DNA of 64,000 nucleotides from Bacteroidales bacterium (GTDB lineage: Bacteria; Bacteroidota; Bacteroidia; Bacteroidales; UBA12077). Position 1 is the stretch's first letter, and each line of letters opens with the position of its first letter. Location: the NCBI GenBank assembly GCA_018334675.1, contig JAGXLL010000008.1, positions 1 to 64,000 of the forward strand. The letters are read 5' to 3'. Below, piece by piece: positions 20,101 through 30,502 of the stretch. The position numbers and the translations under genes are program-made. The notes beneath the pieces are model-generated. The model searched no databases, was not told the DNA's origin, and was given only the letters and a program-made list of their open reading frames with translations.

Positions 20101-22302
20101 CTACGAGACCTCCGATTCGGTCATGCTGAAATTCGAGAGCTCATCGGTCACGGTGAAGTCATATCCGGGATATTCATAAACAGGCATGCGCTCCTCAGTC
20201 TCGCCCATAGAATAACCCCACAGATCAACATATTCCCTGACATCCTCGCCCATATCCTCCAATTGCTTCATATAATCGGAGATGGATTTGGACTCGACGA
20301 TGGTGATCTTTCCCATCTTGTTGACTACCGGGCTGTGGCGACGGGTGGCATCGTGGTCGAATTCCAGTATTCGCCGGCCTTCCCTGGTCAGCCCTATGGT
20401 CCGGAAAGTAGAGCTTTTTCCCACTCCGGGCATATTCAGCACATTGCGGTCGGTACCCAAAAAGGGTTTGTCCTCATCTTTCAACAACTGTTGCACCTGT
20501 TCGGGCATCTCAGTGGCACGTTCGGTGAAATGGCGGATGGTACCGAAATTCCTGCGGGATACCTCGCCCAGACGCTTCTCTTCCATCTGCTCCTGCACTG
20601 AACGGGCATTGGTGGCGAAGTTGTGGTAGTTCTCCATGAACCCTTTAACCGAAAAGGTATAATAAGGCAGCACGCCTATCTCATTGAGTACTTTTCGCAG
20701 CTTGGCAGTATGGCCTCTCCTGGAGGCAGCAGCAGTAAATACCTGCTGGTTGGTCACCACCCAACCGGCCTCAATCAGCTTATGCACTGCCTCACGCGAT
20801 TCAGGTGTCACCTCCATGGCCGTTTCAAAATGGGTTTGAATCACAAACTGCCGGATGCCAATGGCAGTGGCTTTCTCCTTAAAATCGTAGAGCATCTGGA
20901 TCAGCTCACCGGTAATGCGTTGGGGCAGGTAAATAGGCAACCGCGTGCCAAGACGCACCCGCAGCATCTCGGCATACTTCTCACCATCCGCACGCGAATG
21001 GTTGTCCTCCTTTTTCTGGCGGGCCATCTCATAAACCGCATCCAGTATTCGTTGCAGCGACTTGTCGGAGCTCATCAGGGCATCTCCTCCGGTGATAAGA
21101 ATATCCCGAAGCTGGGTATCGTTGCGGAAATACTGCATCAGCCGATCCAGCTTATGCGGCCAGGTCTCCCTGGGCTTGAGCTTATCCAGGTTGAAATTCA
21201 GATTGCCACTCTGAAAATCATACATCCGCTGACAGGAAGTACAGAGACCGCCACAGGCCCTTCCCATGGAATCAGGTATCAGTATGGCCACATCCGGATA
21301 ACGCCGGTGAATGTTGTGGCCTTCAGGCAGCAGCCAGCCAGCTGCATTGGGTTTGCCCGGCTCTACCATATCTTCCTTCTCCCAGGCAACAATATGTCCG
21401 AACTCATCCACCAACTGCCTGCTGTAAAGTATATAATCGCGTATCGGCAGGTCGGCACCCACATAAGAGGTGGCTTTGCGCGTATTTAACAGGGAAAGAT
21501 AATACGGATTGACAAAGAAGGGAATACCCGCTTCCCGGGCCTGATAAAGAATATCCATGGTATCGGTATCCAGGGAAAAACCGAGCATCTCATTGAGCAA
21601 TTCCGGTGATCGGATGGCAAACTTCAGATGAAACAACCTGGAATCCCACCATTCAACCATCTTATTATATTTCTCCTGCTCACTCCAGGATGGATCGAAA
21701 ACAAAGACCGTTGAAGTGATCTCTCCCTCATCCATCTTCCTGATCAACGTGCGAATGATGCGCTCCTTATTTTCCTGACGCATCTTCACCATCTGCTCAT
21801 CCAACCCGGAGGGATGGCGGTCCATCCACTCACGCACCTTCTGATCATCAGGTATATTGTGCTGCGACTTGCCATTAGCCTGCCGGAACAAATGCAACAT
21901 ATCTTCGAAAAAAGCAGGCTTGGCTCCGCCTTTTCCATAACGCACGGCCAGCCATAATATCCGGAAGGGATGGTTGTAGTAACGCTCCTCCCTAAGATTG
22001 GGGTCTACATACTCCACACCTTCATGATCAATGTAATCCAATATCCGTATGGCGGCAAACTCGCTCCAATCCACCTGCTTATAGGCTTTGCGGCCGGTAA
22101 CACTCCCGGAATAATAACTCAGGGCAATCGAATCATCATCTACCTGATCCAGGATCCACTTCCTCAAACCGGCATACACCTCACGTTCATCATCCGCTTC
22201 GGTAAATATCTTTTCCACCTCAGGATTTTCACTGAGAAAGAGGTTTACCAGCCTTTGGGACCTGGCATCAATTTTCACCGACTCAAAACTGTTTTTCTTG
22301 CT
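20101..22302 (-). CDS. KamA-family radical SAM protein (lysine 2,3-aminomutase-like)
   Basis: CGGLCTSC (CxxxCxxC), GGDALMSSD, about 733 aa. Confidence 0.88.
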   Translation of the reverse strand, partial: SKKNSFESVKIDARSQRLVNLFLSENPEVEKIFTEADDEREVYAGLRKWILDQVDDDSIALSYYSGSVTGRKAYKQVDWSEFAAIRILDYIDHEGVEYVDPNLREERYYNHPFRILWLAVRYGKGGAKPAFFEDMLHLFRQANGKSQHNIPDDQKVREWMDRHPSGLDEQMVKMRQENKERIIRTLIRKMDEGEITSTVFVFDPSWSEQEKYNKMVEWWDSRLFHLKFAIRSPELLNEMLGFSLDTDTMDILYQAREAGIPFFVNPYYLSLLNTRKATSYVGADLPIRDYILYSRQLVDEFGHIVAWEKEDMVEPGKPNAAGWLLPEGHNIHRRYPDVAILIPDSMGRACGGLCTSCQRMYDFQSGNLNFNLDKLKPRETWPHKLDRLMQYFRNDTQLRDILITGGDALMSSDKSLQRILDAVYEMARQKKEDNHSRADGEKYAEMLRVRLGTRLPIYLPQRITGELIQMLYDFKEKATAIGIRQFVIQTHFETAMEVTPESREAVHKLIEAGWVVTNQQVFTAAASRRGHTAKLRKVLNEIGVLPYYTFSVKGFMENYHNFATNARSVQEQMEEKRLGEVSRRNFGTIRHFTERATEMPEQVQQLLKDEDKPFLGTDRNVLNMPGVGKSSTFRTIGLTREGRRILEFDHDATRRHSPVVNKMGKITIVESKSISDYMKQLEDMGEDVREYVDLWGYSMGETEERMPVYEYPGYDFTVTDELSNFSMTESEVS

Positions 22303-22385
22303 CATAATCAGTAGTTTATAAAGACATGCGGGTCTTATTGCCAGAGCGCAAAGATAAGAAAATTTTTGCAAAAAAGCGGAAACCC

Positions 22386-22997
22386 CTAGGGACTCCTGGC
22401 ATGATACCGCTCAATATCAAGATCATAAGTGTCCACCACGTGATCTATGATCTCCGGAAAGAACCGGTGGAAGTTGCTATTGATCAAATCATAATGGTCT
22501 GCCAAAACTTTCATGGCTGCATCGGTTTTCTCAGGCAGCGAAGAATAACGCGCCATAAGAGAAAGGGCTTTTTCAATCCCCTCGAGCCGTTTATAGGAGC
22601 AAAGCCTGTTGTGTTGAATCATACGGGGCACAAACTCCTGAACCCGCTCCGGAAGCACCTCGAAATAATCTTCCAGGATGCGGTAAAAATCACCCACAAA
22701 TCCGGACAATGAAAAGCGGGAATATTCATCCCAGCTGTTGGCCAGGAAATGGTCGTAAAAAACATCCACCACAATCCCCGCATATTTCCTGTAATAAGGC
22801 CGGAGAAGCGCTTTTACATGCCGGGGCAGGGCATTGTGATCGGTGAATGAATCAATGGTTCGGTGCAGCAGGATGCCTTTCCGGATCATCGCCGGATATC
22901 TGCGGTATCCGCTTCCCTTGACGTAATCCCCGATGAAATTCCCTACCTTAACCGGTTCATGGCTTCCTGAAAGGTATATGTGGGCAAGTAGATTCAT
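22386..22997 (-). CDS. ACP phosphodiesterase (AcpH) family
   Basis: MNLLAHIYLSGSHEPVKVGNFIGDYVKG...LHRTIDSFTDHN. Confidence 0.85.
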   Translation of the reverse strand: MNLLAHIYLSGSHEPVKVGNFIGDYVKGSGYRRYPAMIRKGILLHRTIDSFTDHNALPRHVKALLRPYYRKYAGIVVDVFYDHFLANSWDEYSRFSLSGFVGDFYRILEDYFEVLPERVQEFVPRMIQHNRLCSYKRLEGIEKALSLMARYSSLPEKTDAAMKVLADHYDLINSNFHRFFPEIIDHVVDTYDLDIERYHARSP

Positions 22998-23290
22998 GAT
23001 TGAACTTGAGCTTCTTCTTATCTTAGACCTGAATTTAACCAAATTGTTTGAAGCTCTTTTAGGAATTCATATCGTCCGCGCCTTGCACATGTTTCTAAAC
23101 ATTTCATAAAAGCCAGGCAGCGCCCTTTTTCAACAAGCTGAAGATGAACAAAATTGTTGGTCGGCGCATCAGAAAAGATCTCTTCAGAAAGATTGTAAGC
23201 AAATGGGTATAATTTCAGCCGAATAATATAAATTTGTGCGACAGCATTCCATAATTCAATCATTAATTAATCAATCAAAAAAATAACATT

Positions 23291-24634
23291 ATGGCAAAAA
23301 GAAATGTAATCATTCTTGGAGCAGCCGGAAGGGATTTTCACAACTTCAACACATACTTCCGCGGAAACAGTGATTTCAATGTGGTCGCCTTCACTGCAGC
23401 TCAAATCCCCGATATTGAAGGAAGGAAATATCCTGCAAGCCTCGCCGGAGAAGACCTCTATCCTGAAGGAATCCCCATCTATGCAGAAGAGAATTTGCCA
23501 GGTCTGATCAAGGAACTCAAGGTGGACGACTGTGTGTTCTCATACAGCGACGTACCTTACAAACATGTGATGAGCGTCAGCTCCATTGTTCACAATGCCG
23601 GTGCCAACTTCATGCTGCTTGGACCCCAGGACACCATGATCAAGAGCACGAAACCCGTTATCTCTGTTGGTGCGGTTCGTACAGGCTGCGGAAAGAGCCA
23701 GACTTCCCGCAAGGTCATCGAAACCCTCATGGAAAAAGGGCTGAAAGTGGTAGCCATCCGTCACCCCATGCCTTATGGTGATTTGGAAAAACAGAAGGTA
23801 CAGCGTTTTGCCACGCTGGATGACCTGAAGAAGCATGACTGCACCATCGAGGAGATGGAAGAGTATGAACCCCATATCGTTCGGGGCAACGTCATCTATG
23901 CCGGTGTCGACTACGAAGCCATCCTGCGGGAAGCTGAAAATGATCCCGATGGATGTGATGTGATCCTCTGGGACGGAGGAAACAACGACTTCTCCTTCTA
24001 CAAACCCAACCTGACCATAACCGTTGCCGATCCCCACAGGGCCGGCCACGAACTGAATTATTTCCCCGGTGAAGTGAACCTGCGGATGGCCGATGTGGTG
24101 GTGATCAATAAGATCGACAGCTCCTATCCCAACGACATACAAACCGTAAGGGAAAACATAGCCAAAGTAAACCCCAACGCCACAGTGATTGACGGCGCCT
24201 CCCCCATCACGGTGGATGATGTTTCCGTGATCAAAGGCAAAAGGGTGTTGGTGGTGGAAGACGGGCCTACACTCACACATGGTGAGATGAAGATCGGTGC
24301 CGGTACGGTAGCCGCACAAAAATTCGGTGCTGTAGAGATCATCGACCCCCGTCCTTACACGGTCGGCAGACTCAAGGATACCTTCAAGACCTATCCCAAC
24401 ATCGGCGCACTGCTGCCGGCAATGGGATACGGAGATGAACAGATCAAAGACCTGGAGAAGACCATCAACAAAACCGATTGCGACAGCGTGATCATTGGCA
24501 CCCCCATCGATCTGAACCGGGTGGTCAACATCAAGAAGCCCAATACCCGGGTATACTACGACCTGGATGAGATAGGCAAACCCGACATGAATGAAATGAT
24601 CCAGGAGTTCATTCAAAAACACAACCTGAAATAA
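23291..24634 (+). CDS. Cyclic 2,3-diphosphoglycerate synthetase-like GTPase
   Basis: MAKRNVIILGAAGRDFHNFNTYFR, GAVRTGCGKSQTSRKV, WDGGNNDFSFY, DPHRAGHELNYFPGE. Confidence 0.85.
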   Translation: MAKRNVIILGAAGRDFHNFNTYFRGNSDFNVVAFTAAQIPDIEGRKYPASLAGEDLYPEGIPIYAEENLPGLIKELKVDDCVFSYSDVPYKHVMSVSSIVHNAGANFMLLGPQDTMIKSTKPVISVGAVRTGCGKSQTSRKVIETLMEKGLKVVAIRHPMPYGDLEKQKVQRFATLDDLKKHDCTIEEMEEYEPHIVRGNVIYAGVDYEAILREAENDPDGCDVILWDGGNNDFSFYKPNLTITVADPHRAGHELNYFPGEVNLRMADVVVINKIDSSYPNDIQTVRENIAKVNPNATVIDGASPITVDDVSVIKGKRVLVVEDGPTLTHGEMKIGAGTVAAQKFGAVEIIDPRPYTVGRLKDTFKTYPNIGALLPAMGYGDEQIKDLEKTINKTDCDSVIIGTPIDLNRVVNIKKPNTRVYYDLDEIGKPDMNEMIQEFIQKHNLK

Positions 24635-24653
24635 TCTTATTTTAAGGGACCAT

Positions 24654-24688
24654 TAAAAAGCGGTTTTCTTTGAAAGCCGCTTTTTTTT
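24654..24688 (+). terminator. Intrinsic terminator
   Basis: AAAAAGCGGttttctttgaaagCCGCTTTTTTTT. Confidence 0.8.
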
Positions 24689-24725
24689 GGGCACAATTTT
24701 TCCTGTTTCAGCGAAAGAAATATTT

Positions 24726-24755
24726 TTGTGAATACAATGGAATGATGTAATTTTG
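24726..24755 (+). promoter_or_regulatory. Bacteroidota-type promoter
   Basis: TTG (24726-24728) - 19 nt - TAATTTTG (24748-24755). Confidence 0.6.
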
Positions 24756-24775
24756 TGAATTCTATCCCCGATATT

Positions 24776-25453
24776 ATGATGGCAAAACTTATATTAACCG
24801 GTATTTGTGCAGGATTATTAGCCATGCCCTTCATTACCCGGGGCCAAACCGAAAACCCGACCTCTCCGGACAGCATCAATCAGGCTTCTGCAGATACCAC
24901 CGCTCCAAAAAAAGAGCACGAAGACCTCCCCGAAAAATACCGGAAAAGCCTTCAGCAATCTCATCTCGATACAGTATACTTTTTTGACCGGGAAACAATA
25001 TATGTAAACGTGATGAAGATCACTTACGACAGCATTCTATACCGGGAACCGGGGGAAACCGATCTCAAATCAATGGGCAAGGATCCGGTCAACAAAATCA
25101 AATATAACTGGGGCCGGCTGGAGATCCTGAATGAAGAGCCTCCTAAGCGGCAAAAAAGATATGACTGGCGCAAAGTCGAATTCCTGAAAAACGAAAGCAA
25201 GGCTTCCGGCATGCAACAGGTCAAAGAGATCATTGCCCAAACCAAAGGATCAGGCAGGGGGTTTGAAACGCCCAAATCGCTTGAAGTCAAAGCGAAAACC
25301 ATACTCAGGAAAAAAGCTGCCAACGTGAACGCGCAGTATGTGCTGATCACCAACAAAACCATCAACACTGCTTTCGGAGAGATACCCAGCGCCACCCTCA
25401 CAGGCATCGCCTATTCAACGCAAAAAAACCAGGAGAAAAAATCCGTGGATTAA
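24776..25453 (+). CDS. Hypothetical exported protein
   Basis: Signal-peptide-like N-terminus; no family recognised. Confidence 0.6.
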   Translation: MMAKLILTGICAGLLAMPFITRGQTENPTSPDSINQASADTTAPKKEHEDLPEKYRKSLQQSHLDTVYFFDRETIYVNVMKITYDSILYREPGETDLKSMGKDPVNKIKYNWGRLEILNEEPPKRQKRYDWRKVEFLKNESKASGMQQVKEIIAQTKGSGRGFETPKSLEVKAKTILRKKAANVNAQYVLITNKTINTAFGEIPSATLTGIAYSTQKNQEKKSVD

Positions 25454-25461
25454 TCCTGGTT

Positions 25462-26523
25462 TCAGGTCGCCACCTTCCGCAAACAGCTTTCTATCTCATC
25501 CCATTCTATGAACTGGTCTATCAGCGGCTTGCTGATATTCTCCAGCAGGGTGAAATTGATGCTTTCATGGGCATTCTTCTTATCCTGCATCAGAAACCTG
25601 CGGATCACAGGGAAATCATCTGCCCTTACCTGCAAATTCGGATAGTATTTGCTTACATGGCTCCTCAACTGCTGATAAGGGGTAGGCTCGGCACCCAACA
25701 ACTTCATGGACAAGCTGTATTCGCAAATCAGTCCGTGAACCACTGCTTCGCCGTGGAGCAGGGTCTGGTTTTTTTCCATGGCCAGGCTCTCCAGGGCATG
25801 ACCCAGGGTATGGCCAAGATTCAGCACCTTTCGGATGCCTTTGTCATAGGGATCGCTGGCGATATAATAGTTTTTGATGTCCACCGAGTCCCGGATCAAA
25901 AGGGCCATCTCACCATCAGGCAGGTTATCGGGCCGGGTCATCATCAGGCGCTCGAAATGACGTTGCGACTGGATCATACCGTGTTTGACCATCTCGGCCC
26001 AGCCTGAATATAGCTGACGATGGTCCAGCGTCTTAAGAAATGCAGGATAGATAAACACATAGTCCGGAGCCCGGAAAACCCCGATGTGGTTCTTATAGCC
26101 GTTGAAGTTGATGCCTGTCTTACCTCCTACCGAAGCATCCACCATGGAAAGTAATGTAGTGGGAACATGGATCAAGGGGATGCCCCTTTTAAAAGTCCCG
26201 GCAGCAAAACCAGCCACATCCAGCAGCATGCCCCCTCCCAGGGCTATGACCAGGCTTCGGCTGTCAGCCCCTTCCTCCTGCAGGTGGTTCCATATCTGTA
26301 CCACTGTCTCCAGCCGTTTGTTGGCCTCTCCCTGACCGATGACGGTTTCGTGAACCTTTTGTCCGCTCAGGAGTTCTTCTATCAAAGGCAAACACTGCGT
26401 ATGGGTGTTCTCATCGCTGACCAGGAAAATGCGACTGGGCGCCAGCGAGTCAATAGCTTCTGAAAGGCCCGCGCCAATGGTTGGCTCGATGAAAATTTTG
26501 CTATTAAATGAATTTATTTGCAT
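25462..26523 (-). CDS. aroB: 3-dehydroquinate synthase
   Basis: GGGMLLDVAGFAAGTFKRGIPLIHVPTTLLSMVDASVGGKTGIN. Confidence 0.96.
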   Translation of the reverse strand: MQINSFNSKIFIEPTIGAGLSEAIDSLAPSRIFLVSDENTHTQCLPLIEELLSGQKVHETVIGQGEANKRLETVVQIWNHLQEEGADSRSLVIALGGGMLLDVAGFAAGTFKRGIPLIHVPTTLLSMVDASVGGKTGINFNGYKNHIGVFRAPDYVFIYPAFLKTLDHRQLYSGWAEMVKHGMIQSQRHFERLMMTRPDNLPDGEMALLIRDSVDIKNYYIASDPYDKGIRKVLNLGHTLGHALESLAMEKNQTLLHGEAVVHGLICEYSLSMKLLGAEPTPYQQLRSHVSKYYPNLQVRADDFPVIRRFLMQDKKNAHESINFTLLENISKPLIDQFIEWDEIESCLRKVAT

Positions 26524-26546
26524 ATTTAGCTAAAATTTTTTTACTC

Positions 26547-27713
26547 ATGGTAGATTTCGAAAATACAAAGATAGCATTTCAAAGCAAAAGTAATAACGAC
26601 CTGCGACAGTCACATTTTCTTTTTAATACCCTGGCCCGACCAATAGTCGTGAAAACCGGAAAGTTTTTCCTGAATATTGCCCTGAAGATCAACTTTCCCA
26701 TCAAGTGGATCGTAAAACCCACTGTTTATAAGCATTTCTGCGGCGGCGAAACCATTTCCGAATGTGATCCGGTGGTAAAAAAGATGGCCCAATACGGTGT
26801 GGAATCCATTTTGGACTATTCGGTGGAAGGAAAGGAGAATCCCGAAGACATCCAGGCGGCCCTGGAAGAGACCCTTAACACCATCGACAACGCGGCCCAA
26901 AACGAAAACATCCCTTTTGCCGTATTTAAACCCACGGCTTTTGCTCCCAGCAAGGTACTGGAAACAGCCAGCACCAATAAAGAGCTGAACGATGCGGAAA
27001 AGCAGGAATTGGTGCGTTTCCGCGAGCGAATCCAAACCCTGTGCGAACGCGCCTACCAAAATGATGTGCCCATCCTGATCGATGCTGAAGAAGTCGGCTA
27101 CCAAGCCATCATCGACGAGGTGGTAAGGGAAAACATGAAGAGGTATAACCAGGAAAAGGCCATCGTTTACAACACCTTGCAGATGTACCGCTGGGACCGC
27201 CTCGATTTCCTGCGCAAGGAGATAGAAACAGCAAGGAAAGAAGGCTATATCTACGGTGTCAAATTTGTACGGGGAGCCTACATGGAAAAGGAAAGGGAGT
27301 GGGCTGCCTTGTATGGTTACACCGATCCCATCCAGCCCGATAAGGAAAGCACCGACCGCGACTACGATGGAGCCCTCAAATATTCGGTGGAAAACATCGA
27401 TCAGGTGGCCATCTTCAACGGTACCCACAACGAAAAGAGCTCCCGCTACCTGACCGAGCTAATGGAACAGCACCACATCGCCAAAGAGGATCCCCGCTGC
27501 TATTTCTCACAGCTCTATGGGATGAGCGATCACATCAGCTTTAACCTGGCCCATCACGGCTACCGGGTGGCCAAATATCTTCCTTACGGACCGGTGAAAA
27601 ACGTAATGCCCTACCTGATTCGCAGAGCCGAAGAAAATACAGCCGTTGCCGGTCAAACCAACCGCGAGGTGGGTCTGATAAAAAAAGAACTTAAAAGAAG
27701 GAAATCCAAATAA
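26547..27713 (+). CDS. Proline dehydrogenase family protein
   Basis: LDYSVEGKE, RWDRLDFLRKEIETA, GVKFVRGAYMEKER, FNGTHNEKSS. Confidence 0.93.
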   Translation: MVDFENTKIAFQSKSNNDLRQSHFLFNTLARPIVVKTGKFFLNIALKINFPIKWIVKPTVYKHFCGGETISECDPVVKKMAQYGVESILDYSVEGKENPEDIQAALEETLNTIDNAAQNENIPFAVFKPTAFAPSKVLETASTNKELNDAEKQELVRFRERIQTLCERAYQNDVPILIDAEEVGYQAIIDEVVRENMKRYNQEKAIVYNTLQMYRWDRLDFLRKEIETARKEGYIYGVKFVRGAYMEKEREWAALYGYTDPIQPDKESTDRDYDGALKYSVENIDQVAIFNGTHNEKSSRYLTELMEQHHIAKEDPRCYFSQLYGMSDHISFNLAHHGYRVAKYLPYGPVKNVMPYLIRRAEENTAVAGQTNREVGLIKKELKRRKSK

Positions 27714-27725
27714 AACCCGCTTCCG

Positions 27726-28196
27726 ATGGAAATAGAAAACACGAAAAAATCGGTCCGGATCAATCAGATCCAATACATCAGCATCATCAGCTTTATGGTG
27801 CTGGTGATCGTATTGGTCACCACCGATCTGGTCCGCCACGAATTCCTGGGCCTCAACAAGTATCATTGGGCCGTTGTTGTTGCCCTGGCCTACATCCTGG
27901 AAAATATATATGAATATCTTAAGGACTTCAACTACATCTATTTCAGCGACGGGGGCGAAAAACTGCTTTTCCGTTACGCATCACTCAGGCCTTTCCACAA
28001 TAAGCGCTATTCCATAGAAATAGACAAGAATAAGTATCAGGGCTATAAAATCCTGAGAAAACCCTTGAAACAAAAAATCGTATTTTATGTGAAAACCCCA
28101 CAGGGTACGGCCAAATACCCGCCGGTGAGCATTACCGGGCTAAAGGAGGAGGAGCTCAATCAATTGAAACACGCATTGAATCAGTACGCCAAATAG
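27726..28196 (+). CDS. Hypothetical membrane protein
   Basis: TM segments plus PH-like basic domain; 12 bp after proline dehydrogenase. Confidence 0.55.
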   Translation: MEIENTKKSVRINQIQYISIISFMVLVIVLVTTDLVRHEFLGLNKYHWAVVVALAYILENIYEYLKDFNYIYFSDGGEKLLFRYASLRPFHNKRYSIEIDKNKYQGYKILRKPLKQKIVFYVKTPQGTAKYPPVSITGLKEEELNQLKHALNQYAK

Positions 28197-28198
28197 TA

Positions 28199-29269
28199 TT
28201 ATACCACTTTTTTGGCAATATACTGGGAGCTCAGAATGGTAAGTGCACCCATATAATTGATCTTGAAGGCAAGCAGATCCCCAACCTTATAATTTGGCTT
28301 CTCCGTGCCCAGATCCACCACGATCATATCGGAACTGGCGCCGGTTATTTGGACCCCTTCATCGAGTGGCTCAATATTCTGAGGATCAATATCCAGCAGG
28401 CCAATATCCAGGATCGCCCGGTAGGAAGTCTTACCATAATTATCCTCATTGAATTCCTTGACTTCCCCTGCTACATTCTCACCGATCTCTCCGGTAGGCA
28501 CCACGGGTTTCTCCGTGAGCTCAATGATCTCAGCATTCAACTTGAAGATCTCCTGCTCCATCTCATCAATCTTCTCTCCGGTGAACAGGTTGTTGCCGAA
28601 AAACAGCGTCTCTCCTATACGGAAATGGCTGATCCCCTCCGGAAGCACATTCTTGTAGATCAGCTCCAGGGCAACGGACGAGCCGCCCGACACATAAGGA
28701 ATATTGCGCTTGAAGCGGGCTTCGATCAACTGCTCGTAAAGGCTTAGCTGAATGAGCTTATCATGACTGGGCATCACCCCATTCAGGCAGTTCAGGTTGG
28801 CGCCAATGCCCACCACTTCGATGTTGGGCAACCTGAAGATCCCGGCGTAGAAATCCATAAACTCCTCACCAAGCACGCCTTCCCGCAAGTCCCCCATTTC
28901 AATCATAATAATGATCTTGTGGGTTTTGTTCTGACGCCGGGCTTCCTCGGAGAGCAGCTGGATGGTGTAATATTCGGTATTGAAACTGATGTCGGCATAT
29001 TGAACCACGCTTTTGATGCTCCTCTTGGAGGGCGGCCGTATATAAGCCGTTTCAATGCTCTCATCAAGGCTTTTAACAGCTTTGAGGTTGTACATGCGCG
29101 AATCCAGTATATGATCAACGCCCATATCTATGAGTACTTTCAAAAAATCCTTGTTGCCGCATAGCACCTTGGAGACAACCCCCAGCCGGATATCATGGTC
29201 TCCCAGCATGCCCTTCAGGTACTCGTAATTATGATGTAACTTCTTTTTATCCAGTTCTACAAATGCCAT
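28199..29269 (-). CDS. Alanine/ornithine racemase-family PLP enzyme
   Basis: LGVVSKVLCGNKDFLKVL, EMGDLREGV, SGGSSVALELI, FRIGETLFFG. Confidence 0.85.
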   Translation of the reverse strand: MAFVELDKKKLHHNYEYLKGMLGDHDIRLGVVSKVLCGNKDFLKVLIDMGVDHILDSRMYNLKAVKSLDESIETAYIRPPSKRSIKSVVQYADISFNTEYYTIQLLSEEARRQNKTHKIIIMIEMGDLREGVLGEEFMDFYAGIFRLPNIEVVGIGANLNCLNGVMPSHDKLIQLSLYEQLIEARFKRNIPYVSGGSSVALELIYKNVLPEGISHFRIGETLFFGNNLFTGEKIDEMEQEIFKLNAEIIELTEKPVVPTGEIGENVAGEVKEFNEDNYGKTSYRAILDIGLLDIDPQNIEPLDEGVQITGASSDMIVVDLGTEKPNYKVGDLLAFKINYMGALTILSSQYIAKKVV

Positions 29270-29337
29270 AAATCTGTTTATTTTTTCATTTTCAATGGTC
29301 AGATGGAACTTACCCCGCTAAGGCGGGGACGTTTCAT
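29267..29337 (-). repeat. 5'-leader structured element, copy E2 (racemase)
   Basis: ATGAAACGTCCCCGCCTTAGCGGGGTAAGTTCCATCTGACCATTGAAAATGAAAAAATAAACAGATTTATG. Confidence 0.8.
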
Positions 29338-29338
29338 T

Positions 29339-30493
29339 TCATTGGTTAATAATCTGCCTGGGTATATCCAGGGGCAGCCGGGCAAGCAACTCATAGTTCA
29401 GCTGATTGTTAAAATCAGCAAAAGAGGCCAGGGTGATGGTTACCCCATCCTGGTCGCCTATAAGTACTACCTCATCACCTTTTTTCACATCTGGTACCTG
29501 GGTGACATCGGCAATGAGCATGTTCATGTTCACAATGCCTATGACAGGTACCCGGTGGCCGTCGATCAGCACCCTTCCCTGGTTGCTCAGCGAGCGGCTG
29601 TATCCATGGGAATAGCCAACGGGCACGATGGCAATGGTTTTCTCTTCCTGAGCCATGTAATGGGTGCCATAACTGACAAATTCCCCGGGTTTGACATTTT
29701 TGATGGTCATCACCTGGCTTTTCCAGCTGAGCACCCGCTTAAGCACCTCGGATTTCTCCATCCGCTTATGGACGAAATGGATAAAAGTCTCAGGGCTGGG
29801 CCAAAAACCATACTGCAGGATCCCTATACGCACCATATCCATGCGTGTGCGGGGGTAGGTCACTGCTGCAGCAGAGCAGGCCGTATGCCGCAGCTCAGGT
29901 TGTATACCCCGGTTGGTGATCCACTTGTAAATGCGGTTGTACTTTTTGATCTGCTTCTGTAAACGTACATGATTGGCGATGCTTTCAGCCCCGGCATAGT
30001 GTGTACACAGGCCACGGACCCTGAAATATTGCTCATTGCCTGTTATGATCTTAACTACTTTATGGAGGGCTTGCTGAGAGAAGCCGGTTCGGTTCATCCC
30101 GGTTTCAACCTCCAGGTGTATGATGGCCCTTGTGTTGTATTGCCGGGCATAAGCCAGGGCAGCCTCCAGTTTCTCCAGCTCAAAAACAAAAAATTCCACT
30201 CCGTTCTTCACCGCCCATTCCAGCTCTTCGTCGCTCATCCAACCCATCACCATCACGTCGGTCGCCTCCTTCTTGATCTTAAAAACCCGCTGTGCCTCAT
30301 CACCACTGAAAACAGAAAAATGATCCACACCGGCGGATTCCGCTATGGGAACAAACTGCTCGATACCGTGACCATAGGCATTGGCCTTGACCACCGAGGA
30401 TATCTTCACATCCGTGCCCAGGTAATTATGCAGAAACGTCAAATTATGGATCAATGCCGATTGATTGATCTCTATTCGGGAAGTTCCGGCCAT
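29339..30493 (-). CDS. alr: Alanine racemase
   Basis: VVKANAYGHG PLP motif, GMNRTGF, VRIGILQYG, SYGTHYMA. Confidence 0.95.
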   Translation of the reverse strand: MAGTSRIEINQSALIHNLTFLHNYLGTDVKISSVVKANAYGHGIEQFVPIAESAGVDHFSVFSGDEAQRVFKIKKEATDVMVMGWMSDEELEWAVKNGVEFFVFELEKLEAALAYARQYNTRAIIHLEVETGMNRTGFSQQALHKVVKIITGNEQYFRVRGLCTHYAGAESIANHVRLQKQIKKYNRIYKWITNRGIQPELRHTACSAAAVTYPRTRMDMVRIGILQYGFWPSPETFIHFVHKRMEKSEVLKRVLSWKSQVMTIKNVKPGEFVSYGTHYMAQEEKTIAIVPVGYSHGYSRSLSNQGRVLIDGHRVPVIGIVNMNMLIADVTQVPDVKKGDEVVLIGDQDGVTITLASFADFNNQLNYELLARLPLDIPRQIINQ

Positions 30494-30502
30494 AATGCTG
30501 CC

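Noticed and set aside
23018-23263. 81-aa minus-strand ORF upstream of acpH
   Set aside because: Overlaps the acpH ORF's upstream extension and has low-complexity intergenic character
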